42,966 nucleotides of DNA from Burkholderia dolosa (GCF_902499135.1 NZ_CABVPR010000050.1:1-42966); one strand, 5' to 3'. Positions 25,591 to 36,150 are shown, counted from the stretch's first letter. Made by a program: numbers and translations. Notes: generated by a model not told the origin, from the sequence alone.

Positions 25591-25904
25591 GATGATCGCG
25601 AGACGGTTCTCCTGGACACACATGCACGCGGCCGAGCGCGTGGCGGTCTCCGTCGCCGTGATCGTCGACGTCCGCAGTCCAGCGTTCTGCCGGCGCGCGA
25701 TGGTCGGTCGCTCGAAGCACGTTGTCGGCGTCTTCGCTGCGGACGCGCCATCGGCATCGAACCTGTCGCCCTACCCGCTGCGGGTTGCCGTCGACGCGCG
25801 GACAGTGCAAAGTCCGCACGTCGGTTGTCGAATGATCGCACCTCCTGCCGCGCGCGGCAAAGCTTTTGCCGCACGGCATCGCCCACACTTTTGCCATCGC
25901 CGCC

Positions 25905-27257
25905 ATGAACGCCGTCACTGCCTCGCCTTCCCACGACACGCCGCGCATCGTCGACCTGCAAGCGATTCCGGTCGCCGGCCACGACAGCATGCTGCTCAAT
26001 CTGAGCGGCGCGCACGGGCCGTTCTTCACCCGCAACCTCGTGATCCTGAAGGACAGCGCGGGACGCACGGGCGTCGGCGAAGTGCCGGGCGGCGAAAGCA
26101 TCCGCCGCACGCTCGACGATGCGCGCGCACTTGTCGTCGGGCAGCCGGTCGGCAATTACCACGCGGTGCTCAACGACGTGCGCCGCACGTTCGCCGATCG
26201 CGACGCCAGCGGCCGCGGGCTGCAGACCTTCGACCTGCGCACGACGATCCACGCGGTGACCGCGCTCGAAGCGGCGCTGCTCGATCTGCTCGGCCAGCAT
26301 CTGGGCGTCCCCGTTGCCGCGCTGCTCGGCGAAGGTCAGCAGCGCGAGCGCGTCGAGATGCTCGGCTACCTGTTCTATGTCGGCGACCGCACGAAGACCG
26401 CGCTGCCCTATCGCGACGGCCGCGACGCGACCGACGACTGGACGCGCGTGCGCGACGAGCCCGCGCTGACGCCGGACGCCGTCGTGCGCCTCGCGGAAGC
26501 TGCGCATGCGCGCTACGGCTTCAACGACTTCAAGCTGAAGGGCGGCGTATTCGAAGGTGCGCGCGAAGTCGACGCGGTGACGGCGCTCGCTGAGCGGTTC
26601 CCCGGCGCGCGCGTGACGCTCGACCCGAACGGCGCGTGGTCGCTCGACGAAGCGGTGCGGCTGTGCCGCGATCTGCACGATGTACTCGCGTACGCGGAAG
26701 ATCCGTGCGGCGCCGAGAACGGCTACTCGGGCCGCGAAGTGATGGCGGAATTCCGCCGGGCGACCGGGCTGCCGACCGCGACCAACATGATTGCGACGGA
26801 CTGGCGGCAAATGGGTCATGCGATCCAGCTGCATGCGGTCGACATCCCGCTCGCGGACCCGCACTTCTGGACGATGCAGGGCTCGGTGCGCGTCGCGCAG
26901 ATGTGCCGCGACTGGGGGCTGACGTGGGGCTCGCATTCGAACAACCACTTCGACGTATCGCTCGCGATGTTCACGCACGTCGCCGCTGCGGCGCCGGGCC
27001 AGGTCACCGCGATCGACACGCACTGGATCTGGCAGGACGGCGAGCGGCTCACGCGCGAGCCGCTGAAGATCGAGAACGGGCTCGTCGACGTACCGAAGCG
27101 TCCGGGGCTCGGCATCGACATCGACATGGATGCGGTGGCGCGCGCACACGAGCTGTACAAGCAGCACGGGCTCGGTGCACGCGACGATGCGGCGGCGATG
27201 CAGTATCTGATTCCGGGCTGGAAATTCGACAACAAGCGTCCTTGCCTCGTGCGCTGA
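25905..27257 (+). CDS. gudD: Glucarate dehydratase GudD
   Basis: The 450-residue enolase-superfamily enzyme starts at ATG 25905. N-terminal capping domain: [23 protein letters not shown]. The barrel has the catalytic Lys in [12 protein letters not shown], metal ligands in TLDPNGAW (Asp) and YAEDPCG (Glu), ATNMIATDW, and the His/Asn segment [11 protein letters not shown]. It dehydrates D-glucarate (and L-idarate) to 5-keto-4-deoxyglucarate. The length equals that of characterised GudD. A sugar-acid transporter or aldolase gene is not next to it. Control by the divergent GntR-family gene is likely. Confidence 0.94.
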   Translation: MNAVTASPSHDTPRIVDLQAIPVAGHDSMLLNLSGAHGPFFTRNLVILKDSAGRTGVGEVPGGESIRRTLDDARALVVGQPVGNYHAVLNDVRRTFADRDASGRGLQTFDLRTTIHAVTALEAALLDLLGQHLGVPVAALLGEGQQRERVEMLGYLFYVGDRTKTALPYRDGRDATDDWTRVRDEPALTPDAVVRLAEAAHARYGFNDFKLKGGVFEGAREVDAVTALAERFPGARVTLDPNGAWSLDEAVRLCRDLHDVLAYAEDPCGAENGYSGREVMAEFRRATGLPTATNMIATDWRQMGHAIQLHAVDIPLADPHFWTMQGSVRVAQMCRDWGLTWGSHSNNHFDVSLAMFTHVAAAAPGQVTAIDTHWIWQDGERLTREPLKIENGLVDVPKRPGLGIDIDMDAVARAHELYKQHGLGARDDAAAMQYLIPGWKFDNKRPCLVR

Positions 27258-27409
27258 ACTCGGGGTGCCGGGCGACGCGCGTGCGGGCGCGTCGCCGGAC
27301 CGCGTGCGCGATGCGTGTATCGATACGGCGTGCGCGATACCGCACCTGCGCGGCTGATCGAAGCTTGCGCGGGATACGCGCTTCGACCGGCCGCATCCGG
27401 CCCTGCCGG

Positions 27410-27874
27410 CTATCCCGCGAGTCCGATCCCGCGCGCCATCCCCGACGCGGCAAACACGATGACGATCACGAGGACGGCCTGCCAATGGCCGATCCGCACA
27501 TACGTAGGCGCGCGGCCGATATCGGGCATCCGCTGCTGCCGCGCGGCGATGCGCCAGCGGATCAACCCGACCATCGGCACGATCTCGAGCAGCAGGATCA
27601 GCACGAGCGCGGTCATCTTCGCGTGGAACAGCGGTTCGTGCAGATAATACGCGGTGCCCTTCTCGAAGCCGCCGAACGCACGTGCAACGCCGGTCGCGAT
27701 CAGCACCAGTGCCGACAGTCCCCATACCGTATCGGCCCTGAATACGCCGCGGAGATCGACCGCCTGCGCGGATGCGGCGAGTCTGCGCAACGCGCGGTTG
27801 CGTGCGGCGATCGCCGCGAACGCGACGCCGAATGCGCTCAGGTGAATGGCGGCCAGCAGCCAACGGACGATCAT
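27410..27874 (-). CDS. DUF2214-family membrane protein
   Basis: The 154-residue integral membrane protein has four hydrophobic segments: about 4-24, 48-68, 84-104 and 130-150. FRADTVWGLSALVLIATG and EPLFHAKMTALVLI, with a conserved His-Lys pair between helices, match DUF2214. The function of the family is unknown. The next gene upstream, 27912-28715, is on the same strand 37 bases away, so the two may be cotranscribed. Confidence 0.8.
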   Translation of the reverse strand: MIVRWLLAAIHLSAFGVAFAAIAARNRALRRLAASAQAVDLRGVFRADTVWGLSALVLIATGVARAFGGFEKGTAYYLHEPLFHAKMTALVLILLLEIVPMVGLIRWRIAARQQRMPDIGRAPTYVRIGHWQAVLVIVIVFAASGMARGIGLAG

Positions 27875-27911
27875 CGAAGCCTCCTTGTCGCCCGCGCGTG
27901 CGCAGGCCGTG

Positions 27912-28715
27912 TCAGACGATCTGTTTGAGCGCCGCGTCGAGCGCGAGCACGGCGACGCGGTCGCCTTCGGTCGCGAGCGGCGCGCGCATCACGATTTGCC
28001 GGTTATGCCCGACGGCTGCCGGCGAATCCCACAGCAGTTCCACTTTCGGTCGCCGAAACAGGTTGCCGCGACGCGGCGGCACGGCCGCCGGCTGCCCGCG
28101 CGACGGCTCGCCGGCACCCGCTGCGGCGTGGCCGGGCCAGCGCACCGACAGCTCGCGCGCGTCGTACTGGCCGACCTTGCGGCTTTCCATCCAGACGATC
28201 GCGGTGCGCGTCAGCGTGTCGAGCGAGATCGCATAGCGGCCGACCGCGAAACGGCGCGCGGCCACGTTGGTCCGCCACAGCGGCCGCGGCCGGCAGATCC
28301 ATACGATCGCCGCATAGAGGGTCGGCGCGGCGACGAGCCAGCCGTTGGTCGTCGTCACCGCATGCAGCACGCGGCGCCAGCCGGCCGCCCACGCGAACGC
28401 GCCGATCGACCACACCGCGAACAGGAAACCGATCAGCGCGAAGAAACGCAGCGCCTGGCGCAGCCACTGCGGCAGCGGATGGAACGGCCGCTCCGCACGC
28501 GCGGCGGCGCCCGGCAGCGCGAGCAGCAGAAAGATCAGCACGAGATAGACGAACGCCCACGGCGACGACACCATCGCGGACAACGACGCGCGATAGCCCA
28601 TCTGCGACATCGAGAACAGCCAGCGCGCCAGCAGCACGAGACCGATCGCGCGCAACGCGAAGATCACGCCGGCGCCGGGAGCCGGCGCTGCGCGCGTGGT
28701 TTTCGTTCTCGCCAA
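27912..28715 (-). CDS. Conserved membrane protein of unknown function
   Basis: The 267-residue product has a short basic N-terminus followed by about four membrane segments (VIFALRAIGLVLLARWLF; WAFVYLVLIFLLLALPG; FFALIGFLFAVWSIGAF; GWLVAAPTLYAAIVWI). A C-terminal part of about 120 residues is predicted to be soluble, with a proline/arginine-rich linker and a final beta-rich segment (PKVELLWDSPAAVGHN, VMRAPLATEGDRVAVLAL). No family was recognised. It probably forms a two-gene unit with the DUF2214 gene. Confidence 0.65.
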   Translation of the reverse strand: MARTKTTRAAPAPGAGVIFALRAIGLVLLARWLFSMSQMGYRASLSAMVSSPWAFVYLVLIFLLLALPGAAARAERPFHPLPQWLRQALRFFALIGFLFAVWSIGAFAWAAGWRRVLHAVTTTNGWLVAAPTLYAAIVWICRPRPLWRTNVAARRFAVGRYAISLDTLTRTAIVWMESRKVGQYDARELSVRWPGHAAAGAGEPSRGQPAAVPPRRGNLFRRPKVELLWDSPAAVGHNRQIVMRAPLATEGDRVAVLALDAALKQIV

Positions 28716-28960
28716 GACTGCTCTCCTCTCGATGATCGTGCGGGGCCGGATTTCGCGGCACGGCCATTATAGGGACATTACCGTCTGGACAGACGGCAGC
28801 ATGGTGTGCCGGACCGCTTCCCGGCCCGTTCACGGCGCCGGGCGCGGCGAGAATACAACAGATCGGCGCTGCAGATGCGACAACGCCCCGCTCGGAAACC
28901 CGGCGGGGCGTCGCTGGACGGGCCGCGGGCCGCAGCGCGGCCGCGGCACGCAGCTCGCAA

Positions 28961-30025
28961 TCAGCTTGCGTTCACTTCGCGCAGCACCGTACGGCGCTTC
29001 TGGCGCAGCAGTTCCTCGTAAGCCTTCACGTAGTTCTGCGCCATCACCTTCGACGAGAAGCGTGCTTCGAACGCCGCACGCACCTTCTCGCGCGGCAGCG
29101 TGTCCAGACGCTTGAGCGCAGCGACGGCCGACAGTTCGTCTTCGACGACGAAGCCCGACACGCCGTTGTCGATCACTTCCGGCACCGAGCCGCGCTTGAA
29201 CGCGATCACCGGCGTGCCGCATGCCATCGCTTCGATCATCACCAGGCCGAACGGCTCCGGCCAGTCGATCGGGAACAGCAGCGCATGCGCGTTGCCGAGG
29301 AATTCCGTCTTTTCGGCTTCGCTGATTTCGCCGATGTACTCGACGTGCGGCAGCGCGAACAGCGGCTTGATCTTCTCTTCGTAGTACGCGCGGTCGGCCT
29401 TGTCGAGCTTCGCGGCGATCTTGATCGGCAGACCGGCCTGCTCGGCGATACGGATTGCGGTGTCGACGCGCTTTTCCGGCGAAATGCGGCCGAGGAACGC
29501 GAGATAGCTCGGCTTCACGTTCGGGATCGGCTTCAGCAGGTTTTCCGGCAGCCCGTGATACACGGTCGACAGCCAGTTCGCCTGCGGCAGCGGGATGCGC
29601 TGGTTGTCGGAGATCGACACGACCGGCACGTCGCTGAATGCGTTGAAGATCGGCTGCAGTTCCGGCAGGTCGAGACGGCCGTGCATCGTCGTCAGATGCG
29701 GGACCGGCTGGCGCGAGAACAGCGAGAACGGGTAATAGTCGATATGGCAGTGCAGGACGTCGAACTCGTCCGCGCGGCGGCGCACCTGCTCGAGGAGCAG
29801 CATGTGCGGCGCCATCACGTCGCGGATCGTCGGGTCGAGGCGCAGCGCCTGCGGCCACACCGCTTCGAGTTTGGCCGAGGTCTGCGAATCGCCGCTCGCG
29901 AACAGCGTGACGTCATGCCCCATCTCGACGAGTGCTTCGGTGAGATAGGACACCACTCGTTCGGTACCGCCATAAAGCTTCGGGGGAACCGCTTCGTGCA
30001 ATGGAGCGATTTGGGCGATTCGCAT
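28961..30025 (-). CDS. GT4-family glycosyltransferase
   Basis: The 354-residue GT-B enzyme opens with IAQIAPLHEAVPPKLYGGTERVV, the glycine-rich donor/acceptor loop of the family. Further motifs: FDVLHCHIDYYP, FLGRISPEKRVDTAIRIAEQ, and the retaining EX7E site PIDWPEPFGLVMIEAMACGTPVIAF. Members transfer sugars from nucleotide donors to surface polysaccharide or lipid, or act in glycogen/trehalose-type metabolism. The acceptor cannot be told. It has its own promoter region upstream and is divergent from the ABC half-transporter, which may hint at a shared envelope role. Confidence 0.88.
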   Translation of the reverse strand: MRIAQIAPLHEAVPPKLYGGTERVVSYLTEALVEMGHDVTLFASGDSQTSAKLEAVWPQALRLDPTIRDVMAPHMLLLEQVRRRADEFDVLHCHIDYYPFSLFSRQPVPHLTTMHGRLDLPELQPIFNAFSDVPVVSISDNQRIPLPQANWLSTVYHGLPENLLKPIPNVKPSYLAFLGRISPEKRVDTAIRIAEQAGLPIKIAAKLDKADRAYYEEKIKPLFALPHVEYIGEISEAEKTEFLGNAHALLFPIDWPEPFGLVMIEAMACGTPVIAFKRGSVPEVIDNGVSGFVVEDELSAVAALKRLDTLPREKVRAAFEARFSSKVMAQNYVKAYEELLRQKRRTVLREVNAS

Positions 30026-30593
30026 GCGTAACTCCTAAAAAATCGGCTAAAAACCAGGCATGGGGTCGGCAGCCTGCCGACGAACGGCGCGGCTGCGTGT
30101 CGTCCGATCATCGGACGAACCGGCCTGCCGCATACGTCGAACCGCGCTGGACAGGGAGCGCCGGCGACGCGACAGGCTTAGAACGTTTGAAACGAAGACC
30201 CGTTGACAGGGGTTCGTAAAAAAGACCTGGAATCGAACCCGAGCTGATTATCTAGGGTTTATCCCGATACGGGCCACACCATTTCAAACTCTTTACTTTG
30301 TTACAAAGGCGCAACACTTTGCAACGCGCGGACTCGGGCGTCCGTTCTAGAGTGGAAGGCCCTTCCGGCGTTCCAGTCTTCCTGCGGCGCTCGCGGCATC
30401 GAGATTGCGGTGCCCGCGACGCGGGACGGGATGCCGGATTTTATCCCAAAATCGATCGCGCGCCCCCGGCCGCCGCAAGTTTCGCGCAGCGCGAGGCGCG
30501 GCCTTGTTTACAATGCCGGATTAGCCAGTCCGAGCGAAGGTCGCCGCGCAGCCGGGCCGCCATGCTCACTCACCGAATCACCGCACGCATATT
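30026..30593. other. Divergent intergenic region, glycosyltransferase / ABC half-transporter
   Basis: No gene was found in 568 bases. Visible palindromes are CTTTGT-T-ACAAAG at 30296-30308 and GGAAGG-C-CCTTCC at 30354-30366. The AT-richer stretch at 30215-30310 (TTATCTAGGGTTTATCCC, CTCTTTACTTTG) is a likely promoter region for both directions. Confidence 0.5.
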
Positions 30594-32426
30594 TTGGAAT
30601 CTCTCACTCCAGCCCAGCGCAACGCCCACAACGCGAAACTGTCGAGCTACGCGCACCGGCCGCTCGCGTTCCTGTTCCGCTACATCCGCCTGCACCCCGT
30701 CGCGCACCTCGTCGTGCTGTTCAGCGTGCTGGCTGCCGTCGGCTGCGCACTCGGTTCGCAATATGCAATCAAGCATCTGATCGACGTGCTGGCGACCGGG
30801 CGTCATCATCCGGGCCCGCTGTGGAGCGCGTTCGCGCTGCTCGTCGGGCTCATCGCGGCCGACAACCTGCTGTGGCGCGTCGGCGGCTGGGTTGCCGCGC
30901 ACGCGTTCGTCGCGGTCACCGGCGACCTGCGGCGCGACCTGTTCCAGTACCTGATCGGCCATTCGCCGACGTATTACGCGGAAAAGCAGCCGGGCACGCT
31001 CGCGAGCCGCATCACCGCGACGTCGAACGCCGTCTATACGTCCGAGAACACGATGGCGTGGAACGTGCTGCCGCCGTGCATCGCGGTGATGGGCGCGATT
31101 CTGATGATCATCGTCGTGAACCCGCTGATGGCGGCCGGCCTGCTCGGCTGCTCGGCGGTGCTCGCGATCGTGCTGTTCAAGCTCGCGGGCCGCGGCTCCG
31201 CCCGCCATCATGCGTTCGCGGCGAAGGCGGCGGCCGTCGACGGCGAACTCGTCGACGTGATCGGCAACATGGGGCTCGTGCGCGCGTTCGGGATGACGCT
31301 GCGCGAGCAGAAGCGCTTCAGCGCGACCGTGAAGGCCGAGATGGACGCGCGCCAGCAGAGCCTGCTGTATCTCGAGAAGCTGCGCCTGCTGCACGCGGTG
31401 ATCACCGCGATGCTGTCCGCCGGCCTGCTCGGCTGGGCGCTGTGGCTGTGGGACCAGGGTCGCGCGACATCGGGCGACATCGTGCTCGTCAGCTCGCTCG
31501 GCTTCACGATCCTGCACGGCACGCGCGATCTCGCGGTCGCGCTCGTCGACGTCACGCAGCACATCGCGCGGCTGTCCGAGGCCGTGAAGACGCTGCTCGA
31601 GCCGCACGGGATGCCGGACCGCTCCGACGCGGTGCCGCTGGCGGCGAAGGGCGGACGCGTCGACTTCGAACGCGTGACGTTCGCGTATCCGCACCGCCGG
31701 CCGATCCTCGACCATTTCGATCTTCATATCGAACCGGGCCAGCGCGTCGGCCTGATCGGCAAGTCGGGCGCCGGCAAGTCGACCGTGCTCGCGCTGCTGC
31801 AGCGCTTCTACGATACGCAGGAAGGCGCGGTGAAGGTCGACGGCCAGGACGTGAAGACGATCACGCAGGACAGCCTGCGCCAGGCGATCGCGCTCGTGCC
31901 GCAGGACATCTCGCTGCTGCACCGGACGATCTACGACAACATCGCGTACGGCCGTCCGGACGCGACGCGCGACGAAGTGCTCGCCGCCGCGCGCGATGCG
32001 CGCTGCGCGGAGTTCATCGAAGCGATGCCGGAAGGCTACGACACGATCGTCGGCGACCGCGGCGTCAAGCTGTCCGGCGGACAGCGTCAGCGCATCGCGA
32101 TCGCGCGCGCGATCCTGAAGGACGCGCCGATCCTGCTGCTCGACGAAGCGACGTCGGCGCTCGACAGCGCGTCCGAAGAAGCGATCCAGAGCGCGCTCGA
32201 CCGGCTGATGATCGGCCGCACGGTGATCGCGATCGCGCACCGGCTGTCGACGCTGCGCAATTTCGACCGGATCATCGTGATGAGCAACGGCAAGGTGATC
32301 GACGACGGCTCGCCCGAGGTGCTGCGCAACCGCCCGGGCCTGTACCGCGATCTGCTCGCGAAGCAGCAGGGCCGCCATCACGTCGCGCCGGACGGCGCCG
32401 CGCCGACCGGCGAACGCGTCGCCTGA
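30594..32426 (+). CDS. ABC half-transporter (exporter type, membrane plus ATPase domain)
   Basis: The 610-residue product appears to start at TTG 30594; the nearby ATG at 30562 is in another frame. Residues about 25-310 carry six membrane helices of the ABCB/MsbA exporter fold. The ATPase part (about 345-590) has Walker A GLIGKSGAGKST, Q-loop LVPQDISLLHRT, signature LSGGQRQRIAIARAIL, Walker B PILLLDEATSALD and H-loop IAHRLSTL. It works as a homodimer exporting lipid, glycolipid or drug; the substrate is unknown. A strong terminator follows the stop. Confidence 0.9.
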   Translation: MESLTPAQRNAHNAKLSSYAHRPLAFLFRYIRLHPVAHLVVLFSVLAAVGCALGSQYAIKHLIDVLATGRHHPGPLWSAFALLVGLIAADNLLWRVGGWVAAHAFVAVTGDLRRDLFQYLIGHSPTYYAEKQPGTLASRITATSNAVYTSENTMAWNVLPPCIAVMGAILMIIVVNPLMAAGLLGCSAVLAIVLFKLAGRGSARHHAFAAKAAAVDGELVDVIGNMGLVRAFGMTLREQKRFSATVKAEMDARQQSLLYLEKLRLLHAVITAMLSAGLLGWALWLWDQGRATSGDIVLVSSLGFTILHGTRDLAVALVDVTQHIARLSEAVKTLLEPHGMPDRSDAVPLAAKGGRVDFERVTFAYPHRRPILDHFDLHIEPGQRVGLIGKSGAGKSTVLALLQRFYDTQEGAVKVDGQDVKTITQDSLRQAIALVPQDISLLHRTIYDNIAYGRPDATRDEVLAAARDARCAEFIEAMPEGYDTIVGDRGVKLSGGQRQRIAIARAILKDAPILLLDEATSALDSASEEAIQSALDRLMIGRTVIAIAHRLSTLRNFDRIIVMSNGKVIDDGSPEVLRNRPGLYRDLLAKQQGRHHVAPDGAAPTGERVA

Positions 32427-32450
32427 CGCGCATACGCGCGACGTGCGTAG

Positions 32451-32484
32451 AAAAGGCGCGGTGCGTAATGCACCGCGCCTTTTT
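32451..32484. terminator. Strong Rho-independent terminator, effective on both strands
   Basis: AAAAGGCGCGGTGC (32451-32464), loop GTAAT, GCACCGCGCC TTTTT (32470-32484). The stem is perfect, with T on one side and A on the other. It ends the ABC gene and could also end otsA from the opposite side. Confidence 0.9.
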
Positions 32485-32634
32485 CATTGTGGGCTTCCGA
32501 GCGCCGGCATCGGACGCGATCGCGATCGCGACGCACCTGCCGACGGATGCACGAAAGCACGTCCGCAGCCCGCTCTTAACCGCTCTTAGTGGCCGCGCCG
32601 GCACGCAGCATCGGTCGCGGCCCGGTGTCGCGCA

Positions 32635-34014
32635 TCAACTGCGCTGCAAATCGCGCAGGAAGTTATCGCGCCACACCGACACGTTGTTCTCGCGCAGCTG
32701 CGCGATCATGTCGGCATAACGCGCGCGCCGCTCGGCGAGCGGCATCGTCAACGCCTGCGCCAGCGCATCGGCCATCCCGTCGATGTCGATCGGATTGACG
32801 ATCAGCGCGCCGTTCAGCTCGCGCGCGGCGCCCGCGAAACGCGACAGCACCAGCACGCCCGGATCGTCCGGATTCTGCGCGGACACGTATTCCTTCGCGA
32901 CCAGATTCATCCCGTCGCGCAGCGGCGTCACGAAACCCACACGCGCGAGCCGGTACAGCGCGGCGAGCAGCTGGCGATCGTACTGGCGGTGAATGTAGAG
33001 GATCGGCGCCCAGTCGAGCTCCGCATAGCGTCCGTTGATGCGCCCCGACTCCGCTTCGAGCTGCAGCCGAATGTCCTGGTATGCGCGCAGATCCGCGCGC
33101 GTCGACGGCGCGATCTGCAGGAACGACACGCGGTTGCGGAACGACGCCTGATGTTCGAGCAGCTTCTCGAATGCGCGGAACCGTTCGACGAGCCCCTTCG
33201 AATAATCGAGCCGGTCGACGCTCATGATCAGCTGACGCCCATGCAGCGACGTGGCGAGCGTGCGCACCGCCTTGCCATGCTGGCCCGCTTCCGCGAGCGA
33301 CGCGATTTCGTCCGGATACACGCCGATCGGATACGCAGCCGCGCGCAGCGTCTTGCCGAACGCGCTCACGTGCACCGTGCCGCCGTCGCGCACGACGCCG
33401 CCGCCGGCCTCGAACTCGACGTAGTCGCAGAACGCGCGCAAGTCCGGCTCGGTCTGAAACCCGAGCAGGTCGAACGCGCACAGCGACTCGACGAGCTCGC
33501 GATGCGGCGGCACGTTCACGAGCACCTGCGCGGCGGGAAACGGGATATGCAGGAAGAAGCCGATCCGGTTCTTCACGCCGGCCGCACGCAGCGCGCGCGC
33601 GAACGGGATCAGGTGATAGTCGTGCACCCAGATCACGTCGTCGTCCTGCAGCAGCGGCACGAGCTGCTGCGCGAGCCACACGTTCACGCGGCTGTAGCCG
33701 TCGAATTCGTGCCGGTCGTACTGGATCAGGTCCGCGCGGTAGTGGAACGCGGGCCACAGCGTCGCGTTCGAGAAGCCGCGGTAATACTGGTCGTAATCGC
33801 GCCGCGACAGGCCGATCGTCGCGAACGTCACCGGCCCGCGCTCCTCGATGCGGATCTGCGGCGCGCCGGCCGCAACGACTTCGCCGCTCCAGCCGAACCA
33901 CATGCCGCCCGTCTCCTTCAGCGCATCGTAGACGCCGATCGCGAGACCGCCCGCCGCCGGTTCGCCTTCCGAGATCGGTGCGACCCGGTTCGAAACGATG
34001 ATGAGCCGGCTCAT
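32635..34014 (-). CDS. otsA: Trehalose-6-phosphate synthase OtsA
   Basis: The 459-residue GT20 enzyme starts [15 protein letters not shown]. Motifs: [67 protein letters not shown], and [15 protein letters not shown]. It joins UDP-glucose and glucose-6-phosphate into trehalose-6-phosphate in the cytoplasm. The start overlaps the otsB stop (34011-34014, ATGA), so both are translated from one message, otsB first. Trehalose made this way protects against osmotic and desiccation stress. Confidence 0.95.
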   Translation of the reverse strand: MSRLIIVSNRVAPISEGEPAAGGLAIGVYDALKETGGMWFGWSGEVVAAGAPQIRIEERGPVTFATIGLSRRDYDQYYRGFSNATLWPAFHYRADLIQYDRHEFDGYSRVNVWLAQQLVPLLQDDDVIWVHDYHLIPFARALRAAGVKNRIGFFLHIPFPAAQVLVNVPPHRELVESLCAFDLLGFQTEPDLRAFCDYVEFEAGGGVVRDGGTVHVSAFGKTLRAAAYPIGVYPDEIASLAEAGQHGKAVRTLATSLHGRQLIMSVDRLDYSKGLVERFRAFEKLLEHQASFRNRVSFLQIAPSTRADLRAYQDIRLQLEAESGRINGRYAELDWAPILYIHRQYDRQLLAALYRLARVGFVTPLRDGMNLVAKEYVSAQNPDDPGVLVLSRFAGAARELNGALIVNPIDIDGMADALAQALTMPLAERRARYADMIAQLRENNVSVWRDNFLRDLQRS

Positions 34015-34763
34015 GCGCCCGGCTGCCCTGCGCCGAGCCAACGCGCGATCTGCTGATGCAGCGCGTCCACCGAGTCGAGCCGCATGCGCGCCGACGTCTC
34101 GCCCGCGCCGATCTTGATCGACAGGCCGCCGCGCGCGTTGACGACCGCGAAGCCCTTCTCGTCGGTCAGATCGTCGCCCGCGAACAGCGGCACGCGGCCG
34201 GCGAACGGCGGCTCGTCGAGGAACGCGGCGAGCGCGCGCCCCTTGTCGACGCCCTTCGGCTTGATCTCGAACACCATCTTGCCGGGCTGCAGTACGTACG
34301 CGTCCGCGTACTCGGCGACGAGACGCTCGGCCGCCTCGCGAGCCGCGGCCTCGCGCTCCGGCGCATTGCGGTAGTGCAGCGCGACCGCTGCCCCCTTGAT
34401 CTCGAGCAGCATGCCCGGATGACGATCGACGACGGCGGCGAGTTCGCGCTCGATGCGCAGCAGCCGTTCGTCGTTGAAACCGATGCGCTGCACGTCGCCG
34501 TTCGCGTCGCGGCGCTCCGCGCCGTGCAGACCGGCGACCGGCAGGTCGTGCATCTTCAGGAACGTGTCGATGTTGTCGATGCCGCGCCCGGACACGATCG
34601 CGACCGCGCCGTGCGAGCGGCGCCGCAACGCGTCGAGCAGCGCGAGCAGCGACGGCGGAACGTCGATGCTGTCGGGTGTCGGCGCCAGCTCGACGAGCGT
34701 GCCGTCGAAGTCGAAGAAGAACGCGGTATCGGTCAACGAGAGGGAAGCCGGGACGGATTGCAT
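34011..34763 (-). CDS. otsB: Trehalose-6-phosphate phosphatase OtsB
   Basis: The 250-residue HAD-superfamily protein has motif I FFFDFDGTLVEL (the catalytic Asp pair), motif II VAIVSGRG, motif III Lys in VFEIKPKGVDKG, and motif IV FAGDDLTDEKGF. It removes the phosphate from trehalose-6-phosphate made by OtsA. The order otsB-otsA and the four-base overlap match the usual coupling of the two steps. The 291 bases upstream are shared with the divergent SCO-family gene and should contain both promoters. Confidence 0.95.
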   Translation of the reverse strand: MQSVPASLSLTDTAFFFDFDGTLVELAPTPDSIDVPPSLLALLDALRRRSHGAVAIVSGRGIDNIDTFLKMHDLPVAGLHGAERRDANGDVQRIGFNDERLLRIERELAAVVDRHPGMLLEIKGAAVALHYRNAPEREAAAREAAERLVAEYADAYVLQPGKMVFEIKPKGVDKGRALAAFLDEPPFAGRVPLFAGDDLTDEKGFAVVNARGGLSIKIGAGETSARMRLDSVDALHQQIARWLGAGQPGA

Positions 34764-35055
34764 CGATTCGATCGTGTGAGGGACGGGCCGCGAAGGCAGG
34801 GCCGCGGCGGTGCGAATGGAATTGTGCGCATCTTACCGCGCCTGCGCTTCGCGATGGGCGAAACCGGCCGAAACCGGCTCGCCGCACGCATCGTGCCGCG
34901 ATGCGCGCGAACTGCGACATATTGCCCCGTCGACCCGCGCCGTACGGGTTTCGAAAGGACGCGGGCGCGCGAATTGCGCTACAGTCGCAACCGCCGGCCG
35001 CGCGGCAGATGGCGCCGCGCCGGCCGGCGACCGTTTCGTCCGATCGAGCCCCAGG

Positions 35056-35691
35056 ATGCCGTCTGCCCGTCCCGCGCCGCACCGGCGCTTCGTCCGCTTC
35101 ATCCGCACGGCCGCGACGCTCGCCGCCGTCGTCGCGCTGGCCGCGTGCACGCGCGACGAACCGCGCTGGCACCTGACCGACGTGACCGGCCACCTGCCGG
35201 ACCTGTCGTTCACGCTGACGGGCGGCGACGGTCGGCCGGTCGACGCGCGCGCGTTCCGCGGCCAGGTCGCGCTCGTCTACTTCGGCTACACGCATTGTCC
35301 GGACGTGTGCCCGGAAACGATGGCGCGGCTGATGGAAGTCCTCGCGAAACTCGGCCCGCAGGCAAACGACGTGCGCATCCTGTTCGTGTCCGTCGATCCC
35401 GCACGCGACACGCCGCAGGCGATGCAGTCGTACGTCGATGCATTCGACGCCGCGCACGCGCGCGGCCTGACCGGCACCGAGCGCCAGATCGAATCGCTCG
35501 CGAAACGCTATCGCGTCGCATATCAAATGGAAAAGCGCGATCCGTCCGGCGGCTACGAAGTCACGCACAGCTCGGCCGTCTACATCTTCGATGCGAACGG
35601 CCGTGCGCGGTTGCTCGCGACCGACCGCGATTCGCCCGACGCCATCGCCACCGATGTGCGCCGGATCATCGACACCCGTCCCACTACCTGA
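35056..35691 (+). CDS. SCO1/SenC-family copper chaperone lipoprotein
   Basis: The 211-residue product starts at ATG 35056. The lipobox VVALAAC (Cys at about 32) anchors it in the inner membrane. The thioredoxin-like domain has the copper-binding CxxxC in HCPDVCPET and the partner His in VTHSSAVYIFD. It inserts copper into the CuA site of cytochrome c oxidase or guards thiols in the periplasm. PCu(A)C follows after eight bases, then CtaG after ten: a copper delivery operon for oxidase assembly. Confidence 0.92.
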   Translation: MPSARPAPHRRFVRFIRTAATLAAVVALAACTRDEPRWHLTDVTGHLPDLSFTLTGGDGRPVDARAFRGQVALVYFGYTHCPDVCPETMARLMEVLAKLGPQANDVRILFVSVDPARDTPQAMQSYVDAFDAAHARGLTGTERQIESLAKRYRVAYQMEKRDPSGGYEVTHSSAVYIFDANGRARLLATDRDSPDAIATDVRRIIDTRPTT

Positions 35692-35699
35692 TTTCCGAC

Positions 35700-36140
35700 A
35701 TGAAGACGACACTGAAGACGTTCGCCCTCCTCGCCGCACTGTGCGCCGGCGCTCCCGTCTACGCGGCCGGCGCGATCACCGCGCAGAATGCGTGGGTGCG
35801 CTGGCTGCCGAACAAGCTGCCCGCGGGCGGCTATGTGACGCTCGTGAACGCTGGCGACAAGCCGGTCGATCTCGTCGACGTCGACAGTCCCGATTACGGA
35901 ATGGCGATGCTGCACCAGACCGTCTCGAACGGCTCGACGCAGAAGATGGAGATGGTCGACAAGCTGACCATTCCCGCGCGCGGCAAGGTCGACATCGCGC
36001 CGGGCGGCTATCACTTCATGCTCGAAGAGCCGAAGCACGCGATCAAGCCGGGCGACACCGTGCATCTGCGGCTCAAGTTCTCCGACGGCGAAACGGTCGA
36101 TGCGCCGTTCGCCGTGAAGTCGCCCGCGCAGGCGAAGTAA
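35700..36140 (+). CDS. PCu(A)C periplasmic copper chaperone
   Basis: The 146-residue product has a Sec signal peptide ending VYAAG. The copper site matches H-X10-M-X21-H-X-M exactly: His in MLHQT, Met in QKMEM, and HFM in GGYHFMLEEP. This family carries Cu(I) to SCO proteins and the CuA centre. Its place between the SCO and CtaG genes fits that job. Confidence 0.93.
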   Translation: MKTTLKTFALLAALCAGAPVYAAGAITAQNAWVRWLPNKLPAGGYVTLVNAGDKPVDLVDVDSPDYGMAMLHQTVSNGSTQKMEMVDKLTIPARGKVDIAPGGYHFMLEEPKHAIKPGDTVHLRLKFSDGETVDAPFAVKSPAQAK

Positions 36141-36150
36141 TGCACGCGCG

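Noticed and set aside
28880-28915. GCCCCGC/GCGGGGC hairpin as a terminator for the glycosyltransferase gene
   Set aside because: On the minus strand it is not followed by a T run, so intrinsic termination is not supported.
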